Source: Sporomusaceae bacterium UBA1887 (GTDB lineage Bacteria > Bacillota > Negativicutes > Sporomusales > DSM-15969). From it: DNA of 24,920 nucleotides. Below, piece by piece: positions 7,399 through 14,901 of this stretch (position 1 is its first letter; each line of letters opens with the position of its first letter). The translations under genes were made by a program, and so were the position numbers. The DNA lies in assembly GCA_002337925.1 (NCBI GenBank), contig DDHB01000014.1, forward strand, positions 745 through 25,664, read 5' to 3'. Below the pieces are notes generated by a model that was given only the letters and a program-made list of their open reading frames with translations, was not told where the DNA came from and ran no database searches.

Positions 7399-7411
7399 AC
7401 GGTATACCAAA
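7399..7411. promoter_or_regulatory. Possible GntR/FCD operator upstream of icd
   Basis: ACGGTATACCAAA, identical over 13 bases to the motif at 8210-8222 upstream of the GntR gene. The palindromic core GGTATACC at 7401-7408 matches the centre of the UxuR/ExuR-type consensus TTGGTATACCAA. Confidence 0.4.
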
Positions 7412-7473
7412 AATGACTGTAGTTGCCGCGTAAGCATTGCTAAGTTTAGCCACGCCTGCACCACTGCCGGCAA

Positions 7474-8172
7474 CTACTCCAATGAGCTCGAAAATTCCTC
7501 GGAAAGTACTACTTTTTTCATCAGTTCATTACGAGAATGTTCAATATGCTGACAAACCAACTTTTCTGCCCGCTCTACATCGCGGTCAATGACAGCTTGT
7601 AATATTTCTTTGTGCTCCCGAACAGCACTTTGCCGCCGAGGTAAGCTAGACAAATTGATCTTGCGGTACCGTTGCAGCGATTCCTTTAAGATATACAAGA
7701 AGTTCTTTAATAGTGGCATATTTGCTGTATTTACAAGGACATCATCAAACTCATGCAAGCCTGTATAGGTAGTCTGAACGGCACTACCATTTTCCACTTG
7801 TTCTAACTGTTCCACAATAGCCTGTAAATCGCTAATCTGTTCTGACGTAATTTTATGAATGGCGCTGCGAATCGCCAAACATTCCAATGATTTACGAATG
7901 TTATAAATTTCTTCAATTTCCTCGATATTAAAACCACGCACGATTACACCTTTACGAGGCAAATATTCAATAAAACCCTCTGTTTCCAGCTTGCGCAAGG
8001 CTTCACGGACAGGTGTCCTGCTGGCATTAAATTTGGCTGCAATATCTCGCTCTACCAGGCGCTGTCCCGGTTTAATCAATCCATCTAGAATGGCTTGTCT
8101 AACATGCTCATAAATTATTTCACGTATTGGTTTGACATCAGTCAAACCCTCAGGAAAAATTAGTCCATCCAT
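7474..8172 (-). CDS. GntR family transcriptional regulator, FCD subfamily
   Basis: 232 residues. N-terminal winged helix at about 14-80 with the family recognition helix (FNASRTPVREALRKLETEGFIEY) and wing (LPRKGVIVRG). C-terminal all-helical FCD effector domain at about 85-215, with candidate metal ligands in EFDD (143-144), His187 (EHKEI) and His209 (CQHIEHS). Members of this subfamily sense organic acids, often sugar acids or TCA-related acids, and usually repress. The ATG at 8172 is chosen because GGAGG lies five bases upstream; the ATG at 8184 has no such site. A shared motif around GGTATACC both 40 bases upstream of this gene and between it and icd suggests autoregulation and control of icd (inference). 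The effector is unknown. Confidence 0.9.
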   Translation of the reverse strand: MDGLIFPEGLTDVKPIREIIYEHVRQAILDGLIKPGQRLVERDIAAKFNASRTPVREALRKLETEGFIEYLPRKGVIVRGFNIEEIEEIYNIRKSLECLAIRSAIHKITSEQISDLQAIVEQLEQVENGSAVQTTYTGLHEFDDVLVNTANMPLLKNFLYILKESLQRYRKINLSSLPRRQSAVREHKEILQAVIDRDVERAEKLVCQHIEHSRNELMKKVVLSEEFSSSLE

Positions 8173-8209
8173 TATATCCTCCATGCTGATACACTTATCC
8201 GGACGGAAT

Positions 8210-8222
8210 ACGGTATACCAAA
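8210..8222. promoter_or_regulatory. Possible GntR/FCD operator upstream of its own gene
   Basis: ACGGTATACCAAA with palindromic core GGTATACC at 8212-8219, 40 bases from the GntR start. It is the second copy of the 13-base motif found at 7399-7411. On the minus strand it reads AAATTTGGTATACCGT, close to UxuR/ExuR operators. Confidence 0.5.
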
Positions 8223-8305
8223 TTTTATTGACTATTTCTTCGTTTATTAGTAATATCCTGTTTTATAATCCTCAAAAGTTTAACATTAATTTTAATAACA
8301 GCATT

Positions 8306-8335
8306 TTTCTGTTTTTTCTTTGGGTATGCTATAAT
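8306..8335 (+). promoter_or_regulatory. Predicted SigA promoter of the CNNM family gene
   Basis: Perfect TATAAT at 8330-8335 with an extended -10 TG at 8327 and a weak -35 (TTTCTG at 8306, 18-base spacer). Fifteen bases (GGTATGCTATAATAC) are identical to the promoter of the HD-GYP gene at 571-585. Confidence 0.6.
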
Positions 8336-8349
8336 ACTGACATAGGAGC

Positions 8350-9693
8350 GTGAGAAAAACATTGGATTCTCAGTCGATCATTTTTGAAATCAGTATTATT
8401 TTTGCCCTGATCATTGCTAATGGTCTTTTTTCTATGACTGAAATGGCTATTGTTTCATCTAGAAAATCCCGTCTGGAAAAGAAAGCTGATGAGGGCGATA
8501 AAGGTGCCCGGGTCGCTTTAGAGCTAGCAGAAGATCCCAATCAAATGTTATCTACCATACAAATTGGCATTACTTTAATCGGTATTCTCACAGGAACATT
8601 TGGTGGCGCTAATTTAGCCGGTATATTGTCAGAGCAGCTAAAGATCTTTCCGTTATTAACTCCATATAGTTATAGTATAAGTTTATTTATTGTTATATCC
8701 GCAATTACCTATTTTACATTAATCATTGGTGAACTTGTTCCCAAGCGCCTGGCAATGAACAATCCTGAACCGATTGCTTCTATTATGTCTGTGCCAATGC
8801 GAACCTTTGCTAAGCTATCTTTACCGGTTGTTGCTTTCTTAAGCGCTTCAACAAATGCCGTGTTGCGATTTGCCGGTATTAAACCTACTGAAGAGCCCGC
8901 CGTTACCGAAGATGAAATTAAGATTTTGCTGGAACAAGGTGCAGAAGCAGGTACGTTTGAAAAAGAAGAACCGGAATTAGTGGATCGGATATTCCGTCTA
9001 GCCGACCTGAGAGCTGGCGCAGTTATGACACCTAGGACACAAATGCAATGGCTTGACCTGGAACAGCCTGCGGAAAGCCTGCTCCAAGTTATAACCGAGA
9101 GCAGCCATTCCCGTTTTCCAGTTGCTCGCGGCAGTTTAGACAACTTTATCGGTATGATCTATACCAATGATATACTGGCGGACCATTTGCGAGGCAAAAA
9201 ACTGGATGTCGAAAAAGCCATCCGTACGCCGGTATATATTCCCGAATCCATGAAAATTATGAAGGTACTGGAGATATTAAAGTCGGCAGTTACTCATGAG
9301 GCAATTGTCCTTGATGAATATGGGGGAATTGAAGGCTTTATTACCCTTCACGATATTTTAGAAGAAATCCTCGGTGTTATGCCTATGGGTCTTGAAGAAA
9401 TTGAAGAATCCCGGATTATAAAGAGAGATGATACTTCTTGGCTAGTTGACGGTTTAGTTGGTATTGAAGAGTTCAAAGATTACTTTGACATCGATGAACT
9501 ACCAGGCGAAGAAAAAGAGCTGTTTAAAACTGTAGGCGGCTTTGTGACATATTTCTTTGGCTATATACCAGCCGCCGCCGAACAGTTTAACTGGAACGTT
9601 TTTCAGTTTGAAATACTAGATATGGATCGCGTCCGCGTAGATAAAATATTAGTAACAAAAAAAGAAACAGATGCAAATGCTGATTTTTGGTAA
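8350..9693 (+). CDS. CNNM/HlyC-CorC family membrane protein with CBS pair
   Basis: 447 residues. Residues up to about 185 form the CNNM (DUF21) membrane domain, with SMTEMAIVSSRKSRLEKKA, an intramembrane QIGITLIGILTGTFGG segment and LIIGELVPKRLAM. A CBS pair follows at about 210-335 (VMTPRTQMQWLDL ... HEAIVLDEYGGIEGFITLHDILEEILG) and a C-terminal CorC_HlyC domain at about 350-440. Family members are linked to Mg2+ or other divalent cation export or homeostasis; the older name hemolysin is misleading. Start uncertain: a GTG at 8350 has AGGAG only one base away, while a TTG at 8362 would give MDSQS, the usual family N-terminus, and better spacing from the -10 box. It is convergent with the aldarate cluster and divergent from the GntR gene. 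Confidence 0.92.
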   Translation: MRKTLDSQSIIFEISIIFALIIANGLFSMTEMAIVSSRKSRLEKKADEGDKGARVALELAEDPNQMLSTIQIGITLIGILTGTFGGANLAGILSEQLKIFPLLTPYSYSISLFIVISAITYFTLIIGELVPKRLAMNNPEPIASIMSVPMRTFAKLSLPVVAFLSASTNAVLRFAGIKPTEEPAVTEDEIKILLEQGAEAGTFEKEEPELVDRIFRLADLRAGAVMTPRTQMQWLDLEQPAESLLQVITESSHSRFPVARGSLDNFIGMIYTNDILADHLRGKKLDVEKAIRTPVYIPESMKIMKVLEILKSAVTHEAIVLDEYGGIEGFITLHDILEEILGVMPMGLEEIEESRIIKRDDTSWLVDGLVGIEEFKDYFDIDELPGEEKELFKTVGGFVTYFFGYIPAAAEQFNWNVFQFEILDMDRVRVDKILVTKKETDANADFW

Positions 9694-9730
9694 GAAAAAC
9701 TCCCGTACTTTTGTACGGGAGTTTTTCTTA
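9691..9730. terminator. Bidirectional intrinsic terminator
   Basis: Perfect 18-bp stem (TAAGAAAAACTCCCGTAC and complement) with a TTTT loop, between the CNNM gene stop and the garR stop. T runs lie within the stem on both strands, so it probably ends both the CNNM transcript and the aldarate operon. Confidence 0.92.
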
Positions 9731-9735
9731 CCATT

Positions 9736-10620
9736 TTATCTTTTTACTTCTACTTTAGCCATTTTTTCATAATAGCGGATGAGACCGCCATGGTCAGCAT
9801 CTCCCATTCCATCTACTCTTAATGCCTGCATCATTTCCATGACTGCAGCCGTCAATGGTAAAGGTACTCCCATTTCATGGGATGTCTCCAATACATTGTT
9901 TAAATCCTTAATATGCAGATTAATGCGGAAACCGGGATCGAATTTACGATCCATTACCAATGGCGCTTTAGCCTCCAGTACGGTACTGCCCGCTAAGCCA
10001 CCCCGGATAGCCTTGTATACCAGCTCCGGCTCCACTCCTGCTTTACTAGCCAGTACTAGCGCCTCTGACATCGCGGCAATATTAATAGCCACAATAATTT
10101 GATTGGCTAGTTTGGTAACGTTACCTGCACCAATATCACCAGTAAGCACAACCGACCCGGCCATAGACTTCAATACAGGATAGCATTTGTCAAATATCTC
10201 CTGGTTTCCGCCTACCATAACCGATAGACTACCATCGATAGCTTTGGGCTCACCGCCGCTTACCGGTGCATCTAAAAAAGCAACTCCTTTTTCAGCTAAC
10301 CTCGCACCCACTTCCCGGCTGACCAGCGGTGCAATAGAACTCATATCTATTACCACTGCGCCTTGCTTAGCACCTTCGATAATGCCATTCTCACCTAACA
10401 CGACTTCTTTTACATGAGGAGAGTTGGGCAGCATTGTGATCACAATATCAGACTGAGCTGCAACGTCTTTGGGAGTAGCGGCGCTTATTGCACCGGCGGC
10501 AGCCACTTCACCTACCGCCTCCTGGTTCCGATCCATAACAATCAGCTCATAACCAGCCTTCAGCAAATTTTTGCTCATTGGTTTGCCCATAATTCCTAGT
10601 CCAATAAATCCTATTTTCAT
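9736..10620 (-). CDS. garR: 2-hydroxy-3-oxopropionate (tartronate semialdehyde) reductase
   Basis: 294 residues of the beta-hydroxyacid dehydrogenase family. It reduces tartronate semialdehyde to D-glycerate with NAD(P)H. Seen: the Rossmann motif GFIGLGIMGKPM at 4-15, substrate loop DAPVSGGEPKAIDGSL at 117-132 with Ser121, catalytic Lys170 in GAGNVTKLANQ, and the C-terminal KDLNNVLETSHEMGVPLPL helix typical of GarR rather than of 3-hydroxyisobutyrate dehydrogenase. AAGGAG lies nine bases before the ATG. It is the last gene of the aldarate operon, 51 bases after the second dehydratase. Its product points to an aldol cleavage route upstream, since tartronate semialdehyde forms when 5-keto-4-deoxyglucarate is split. 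Glycerate kinase is not in the window. Confidence 0.92.
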   Translation of the reverse strand: MKIGFIGLGIMGKPMSKNLLKAGYELIVMDRNQEAVGEVAAAGAISAATPKDVAAQSDIVITMLPNSPHVKEVVLGENGIIEGAKQGAVVIDMSSIAPLVSREVGARLAEKGVAFLDAPVSGGEPKAIDGSLSVMVGGNQEIFDKCYPVLKSMAGSVVLTGDIGAGNVTKLANQIIVAINIAAMSEALVLASKAGVEPELVYKAIRGGLAGSTVLEAKAPLVMDRKFDPGFRINLHIKDLNNVLETSHEMGVPLPLTAAVMEMMQALRVDGMGDADHGGLIRYYEKMAKVEVKR

Positions 10621-10671
10621 TTTTCTATACTCCTTGCTTTTTAGTGTTATTTATAGCATGTAACTGAATAA

Positions 10672-12018
10672 CTAACGCACCAGGCAGGGCCGTTTGTTGT
10701 CAAACTTCCAGTTAGGAATTAAGTATTGCATGGCCGTGGCATCATTTCGGGCACCTAATCCCATTTTATGATAAACCTGATGGGCTTTCTCCACTTGGTC
10801 CATATCGATTTCCACGCCTAAACCAGGCTTGTCAGGAACAGTCACCATACCGCCGATAATTTTAAAAGGCTCTTTCGTCAGTCGTTCCTGGCCTTCCTGC
10901 CATATCCAATGGGTATCTAAGGCCGCAATTTTGCCTGGTGCTGCAGCCCCAACGTGAGTAAACATTGCCAAAGAAATATCAAAGTGATTGTTAGAATGCG
11001 ATCCCCACGTCAAACCCCATTCGTGACACATTTGAGCAACACGTACCGAACCTTGCATTGTCCAGAAGTGAGGATCAGCCAATGGAATATCTACAGAATG
11101 GAGCTGAATGGTATGACCCATCTGGCGCCAGTCAGTAGCAATCATATTAGTAGCTGTAGGAAGGCCCGTTGCCCGTCTAAACTCAGCCATCACTTCTCTT
11201 CCTGAGTAGCCATTCTCTGCCCCGCAGGGATCTTCCGCATAAGCCAGCACATGATGCTGATTGCGGCAAAGACTGATAGCCTCTTCCAGAGACCACGCAC
11301 CATTAGGATCAATGGTAATCCGGGCATCGGGAAAACGCTTGGCTAAAGCTGTAACTGCAGCTATTTCCGCCTCACCGCTTAACACGCCGCCTTTCAATTT
11401 AAAGTCATTAAAGCCGTAACGGTCATGAGCTGCTTCTGCAAGCCTCACAACTTCCTGAGGAGTTAGCGCCTCTTCGTGGCGAAGACGCAGCCAGCCATCC
11501 TTAGCATCAGGAGCGCTCAAATAAGGCAGATCTGTTTTCTTACGATCTCCCACATAAAACAGATATCCCAGCATTTCTACTTCTTTACGCTGCTGCCCTG
11601 TACCAAGTAATGCAGCTACTGGCACGCCTAGGAATTGTCCTAACAAATCCAGCAAAGCAGCTTCCAAAGCCGTTACAGCATGAATAGTGATGCGTAAATC
11701 GAAAGTTTGCAAGCCCCGCCCACCAGAGTCCCGGTCAGCAAAACGCTGCCTCACTGTATTAAGAATATTATTATACGTACCAATACTTTGGCCAATAACC
11801 AACATCTTTGCGTCTTCCAGCGTCTGGCGAATATTCTCGCCGCCAGGTACTTCGCCAACACCGGTATGACCGGAATTATCTTTCATAATCACAATATTTC
11901 TTGTAAAGAAGGGACTATGGGCACCACTGAGATTAAGCAGCATGCTATCATATCCTGCAACAGGAATGACAAGCATTTCTGTAATAATTGGTGTATTCGC
12001 TGAATTTGTCCGGCTCAT
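10672..12018 (-). CDS. gudD: Glucarate dehydratase (canonical copy)
   Basis: 448 residues, enolase superfamily; dehydrates D-glucarate (and L-idarate) to 5-keto-4-deoxyglucarate. Numbered against E. coli GudD with a constant offset of two, all key residues are present: Lys207 and Lys209 (KLK), metal ligands Asp237, Glu268 and Asn291, and the His341-Asp315 dyad. Arg424 and Thr105 (GRGLQTFDLR), at positions that contact substrate in the E. coli enzyme, are kept too. Large blocks such as ATNMIATDWRQMGH and SHSNNHFDISLAMFTHVGA read almost as in enterobacteria. GGAGGAGGAG precedes the ATG, and the preceding dehydratase gene stops 15 bases upstream, so the two are probably translationally linked. 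It is paralogous to the adjacent copy but has the normal capping loop. Confidence 0.95.
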   Translation of the reverse strand: MSRTNSANTPIITEMLVIPVAGYDSMLLNLSGAHSPFFTRNIVIMKDNSGHTGVGEVPGGENIRQTLEDAKMLVIGQSIGTYNNILNTVRQRFADRDSGGRGLQTFDLRITIHAVTALEAALLDLLGQFLGVPVAALLGTGQQRKEVEMLGYLFYVGDRKKTDLPYLSAPDAKDGWLRLRHEEALTPQEVVRLAEAAHDRYGFNDFKLKGGVLSGEAEIAAVTALAKRFPDARITIDPNGAWSLEEAISLCRNQHHVLAYAEDPCGAENGYSGREVMAEFRRATGLPTATNMIATDWRQMGHTIQLHSVDIPLADPHFWTMQGSVRVAQMCHEWGLTWGSHSNNHFDISLAMFTHVGAAAPGKIAALDTHWIWQEGQERLTKEPFKIIGGMVTVPDKPGLGVEIDMDQVEKAHQVYHKMGLGARNDATAMQYLIPNWKFDNKRPCLVR

Positions 12019-12033
12019 TTACTCTCCTCCTCC

Positions 12034-13437
12034 TTAACGTACAAAGCACGGTGCTTTACTGTCATACTTCCATCCCGGAAGCAAGCACTGCATGGCCATG
12101 GCGTCATCACGTGCACCTGTTCCGACCTTATTATACAGTTGATGGGCCTTTTCAATTTGGTCCATATCAATTTCCACCCCAAGACCTGGTTTCTGAGGAA
12201 CTTCTACCATACCGCCGACAATTTTAAAAGGCTCTTTTGTTAAATGTTCCTGCTCCTCCTGCCAAATCCAATGAGTATCAATAGCGGTGATATTGCCTGG
12301 AGCAGCAGCCGCTGCGTGCGTAAACATAGCGAGAGAGATGTCAAAATGATTATTAGAATGGGATCCCCAGGTTAATCCCCATTCGTGACACAGCTGAGCA
12401 ACCCGTACCGATCCCTGCATCGTCCAGAAATGAGGATCAGCCAGAGGAATGTCTACCGAGTGAAGGTTTACTGAATGGCCCAATTGGCGCCAATCGGTTG
12501 CAATCATATTAGTTGCGGTAGGTATTCCTGTTGCCCGCCGGAATTCTGCCATAATTTCACGTCCTGAGTAGCCATTCTCCGGACCGCAGGGATCTTCTGC
12601 ATAAGCCAATACATGCCCCTGATTGCGGCATAGCTTAATCGCTTCTTCTAATGACCAGGCACCATTAGGATCAATGGTAATACGGGCATCAGGAAAACGG
12701 TTGGCAAGTGCAGTAACCGCTTCCATTTCTTCAGTACCATTCATCACTCCTCCTTTCAGTTTGAAGTCCTTAAAACCGTATCGTTCACTTGCCGCCTCGG
12801 CAAGGCGGACAATGGCTGCAGGAGTAACGGCTTCTTCGTGACGCAGACGCAGCCAGTCATCTTTGGCAGTAAGGTTACGGAGATACGGTAGATCAGTTTT
12901 ACGCTGGTCTCCAATATAGAATAGATACCCTAACATTCTAACAGCATCACGCTGCTGCCCGCTGCCCAGCAGAGCAGCAACAGGTACTCCCAGAAACTGG
13001 CCTAAGAGATCAAGCAGGGCTGCTTCAATTGCCGTAAGGACATTATCTGTACGCAGATTAATTTCATGGGGCTGTTTTAAGACTGCTGCTTCTGCTTCTG
13101 ACGTTACTTTATGAACAGTGGCTTGGGGACCGTTTGTATTAGGGCTTAATAATTGCTTTCTAATGGTATTCAAGATGTTATTGTACAGACCTATCGATTG
13201 GCCGATAACTAAGGCTTGCGCTTTTACCAGCGTCTGCCTTATACCTTCACCTCCCGGCACCTCGCCAACACCGGTACGACCTGAATTATCTTTTAATATG
13301 ACGATATTACGGGTGAAATAGGGAGCATGAGCTCCACACAGATTAAATAACATGCTGTCATGTCCCGCTACGGGAATGACTTGCATTTGGACAACAACCG
13401 GTGTCCCTGATGGTGTACTAACTTCTTGTTTACTCAT
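12034..13437 (-). CDS. Glucarate dehydratase paralog with an altered capping loop
   Basis: 467 residues, close paralog of the next gene. The catalytic set is intact: Lys226 and Lys228, Asp256, Glu287, Asn310, and the His360-Asp334 dyad; Arg443 is also kept. It differs at about residues 95-130: the canonical ADRDxGGRGLQTFDLR segment is replaced by a longer, unrelated stretch ending in HEINLRTDN, and the Thr that contacts substrate in E. coli GudD appears to be lost. The enzyme should still remove a proton next to a carboxylate, but may prefer another aldarate or be a low-activity GudX-like partner. E. coli also carries a gudX-gudD pair. AAGGAGG stands ten bases before the ATG, and the transporter gene ends 26 bases upstream. 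It is second to third in the operon, so expression should match that of the canonical copy. Confidence 0.9.
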   Translation of the reverse strand: MSKQEVSTPSGTPVVVQMQVIPVAGHDSMLFNLCGAHAPYFTRNIVILKDNSGRTGVGEVPGGEGIRQTLVKAQALVIGQSIGLYNNILNTIRKQLLSPNTNGPQATVHKVTSEAEAAVLKQPHEINLRTDNVLTAIEAALLDLLGQFLGVPVAALLGSGQQRDAVRMLGYLFYIGDQRKTDLPYLRNLTAKDDWLRLRHEEAVTPAAIVRLAEAASERYGFKDFKLKGGVMNGTEEMEAVTALANRFPDARITIDPNGAWSLEEAIKLCRNQGHVLAYAEDPCGPENGYSGREIMAEFRRATGIPTATNMIATDWRQLGHSVNLHSVDIPLADPHFWTMQGSVRVAQLCHEWGLTWGSHSNNHFDISLAMFTHAAAAAPGNITAIDTHWIWQEEQEHLTKEPFKIVGGMVEVPQKPGLGVEIDMDQIEKAHQLYNKVGTGARDDAMAMQCLLPGWKYDSKAPCFVR

Positions 13438-13463
13438 ATGCTGGAAACCTCCTTACCCTGTTA

Positions 13464-14813
13464 TTATTTAAGCTCAACCCGTTTAATCTCTCCCACAATA
13501 AATAGATAACTCGCCATTGCCAAGAAAGCATGAATACCGACATAGATTAATGCTCCGTTGAAGGAGCCAGTTGTTCCAACAATATACCCAATGGCAATTG
13601 GTGTGGTAATGCTGGATAAATTGCCGCAAGTGTTTAATAAGCCGCCACTTAAGCCTGCAATTTGCTTCGGAGCCGTATCAGAGTTAACTGCCCAGCCCAG
13701 AGCACCAATTCCCTTTCCAAAGAAGGACATCGCCATAATTGCAACAATCATCCACTGCGTATCTACATAGTTACAAATGATCATGCTCATGGATAACAAC
13801 ATGCCCAGTACAATAGGTACCTTTCTGGCAACTGATAAGGAATAGCCTTTTTTTAGCAGATAATCAGAGATAATTCCACCTAAAACTCCACCGGCAAAGC
13901 CAAATATAGCCGGTACCGATGCAGCAAAACCGGCTTTGAGAATGGTCATACCTCTTGCTTGTACGAGATAAACAGGAAACCAGGTAATAAAAAAGTACGT
14001 AAGCGCATTGATGCAATATTGGGCAACATAAATACCTACCATCATGCGATTGCGAAGCAGCTCTTTTATATAGTGCAGGTTAGGTCCTTCCTGCTTGCTG
14101 CCTGCTTTGTTGTCCTGATCCATATTGACCAAAGCGCCGCCTTGCTCAATATACTGTACTTCAGCCTCATTAATCATAGGATGTTGTTTTGGGTTATGAA
14201 TGTACTTCTGCCAAACCAGTACGAAAAGAATCCCCAGTACACCCATGACAGTAAAAACATGATGCCAGCCAAAATTATGGACAAGCCAGCCCATAATCGG
14301 TGCAAAAATTACTGTAGCCGCATATTGGGCAGAGTTGAAAATCGCTGATGCAGTACCGCGCTCTGAAGCAGGAAACCAGGCAGCAACAATCCTGCTATTA
14401 GCCGGGAAGGAAGGGGCCTCGGCAGCTCCGACCAAAAACCGTAAACAAAATAACGTTATAATAGCTGTAGCGCCCGTTAAAAATCCGACAAGCCCCTGGA
14501 ATAATGTGAAAACTGACCATAGGAAAATACTGAGGGCATATACTTTTTTGGAACCGAACTTATCTAGTAACCAACCGCCCGGCAACTGGCAAATAACATA
14601 GGCCCAGCCGAAAGCAGAAAAAATATACCCCATTGCTATGGCGTCCATTTTCAATTCTTTCGCAATTGCCGGACCAGCAATGGAAATAGTGGCACGATCA
14701 GCGTAATTAATCACAGTAATAAAGAATAATACAGCTACGACGATCCAACGGACATTTGTCTTTTTTTCCAGGGGAATGGCAGAATTCGTGACGGCCAAAT
14801 TTTTATTATCCAT
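13464..14813 (-). CDS. gudP: MFS aldarate transporter, GudP/GarP type
   Basis: 449 residues with about 12 membrane segments, anion:cation symporter family of the major facilitator superfamily. Seen: NYADRATISIAGPAIAKEL in helix 1 and the loop after it, then GWAYVICQLPGGWLLDKFGSKKVY containing the family's first cytoplasmic loop signature, and WF..ER at the helix 4-5 region. These are characteristic of glucarate/galactarate proton symporters. The ATG at 14813 is preferred over a GTG at 14822 because AAGG stands eight bases upstream. It follows the DapA-like gene by 88 bases and precedes the two dehydratase genes, which supports glucarate or galactarate as substrate. Exact substrate range is not readable from sequence. 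Confidence 0.9.
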   Translation of the reverse strand: MDNKNLAVTNSAIPLEKKTNVRWIVVAVLFFITVINYADRATISIAGPAIAKELKMDAIAMGYIFSAFGWAYVICQLPGGWLLDKFGSKKVYALSIFLWSVFTLFQGLVGFLTGATAIITLFCLRFLVGAAEAPSFPANSRIVAAWFPASERGTASAIFNSAQYAATVIFAPIMGWLVHNFGWHHVFTVMGVLGILFVLVWQKYIHNPKQHPMINEAEVQYIEQGGALVNMDQDNKAGSKQEGPNLHYIKELLRNRMMVGIYVAQYCINALTYFFITWFPVYLVQARGMTILKAGFAASVPAIFGFAGGVLGGIISDYLLKKGYSLSVARKVPIVLGMLLSMSMIICNYVDTQWMIVAIMAMSFFGKGIGALGWAVNSDTAPKQIAGLSGGLLNTCGNLSSITTPIAIGYIVGTTGSFNGALIYVGIHAFLAMASYLFIVGEIKRVELK

Positions 14814-14901
14814 GTAAATCACCTTATGGAATGGTCAATAACCACTCCACTTTTATCCTTTCTTTATTCTTCTCTTGCCAACTCATCTCACTATGAAATT
14901 G

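Noticed and set aside
7419..7478. Perfect 10-bp inverted repeat (GTAGTTGCCG / CGGCAACTAC) around the gntR stop codon.
   Set aside because: The 40-base loop and lack of a T run make it a poor terminator, and part of it falls in a coding-like frame.
10672..13437. The two dehydratase genes as one broken gene or an assembly duplication.
   Set aside because: Both are full length with intact catalytic residues and separate ribosome sites, and they differ throughout, so they are true paralogs.
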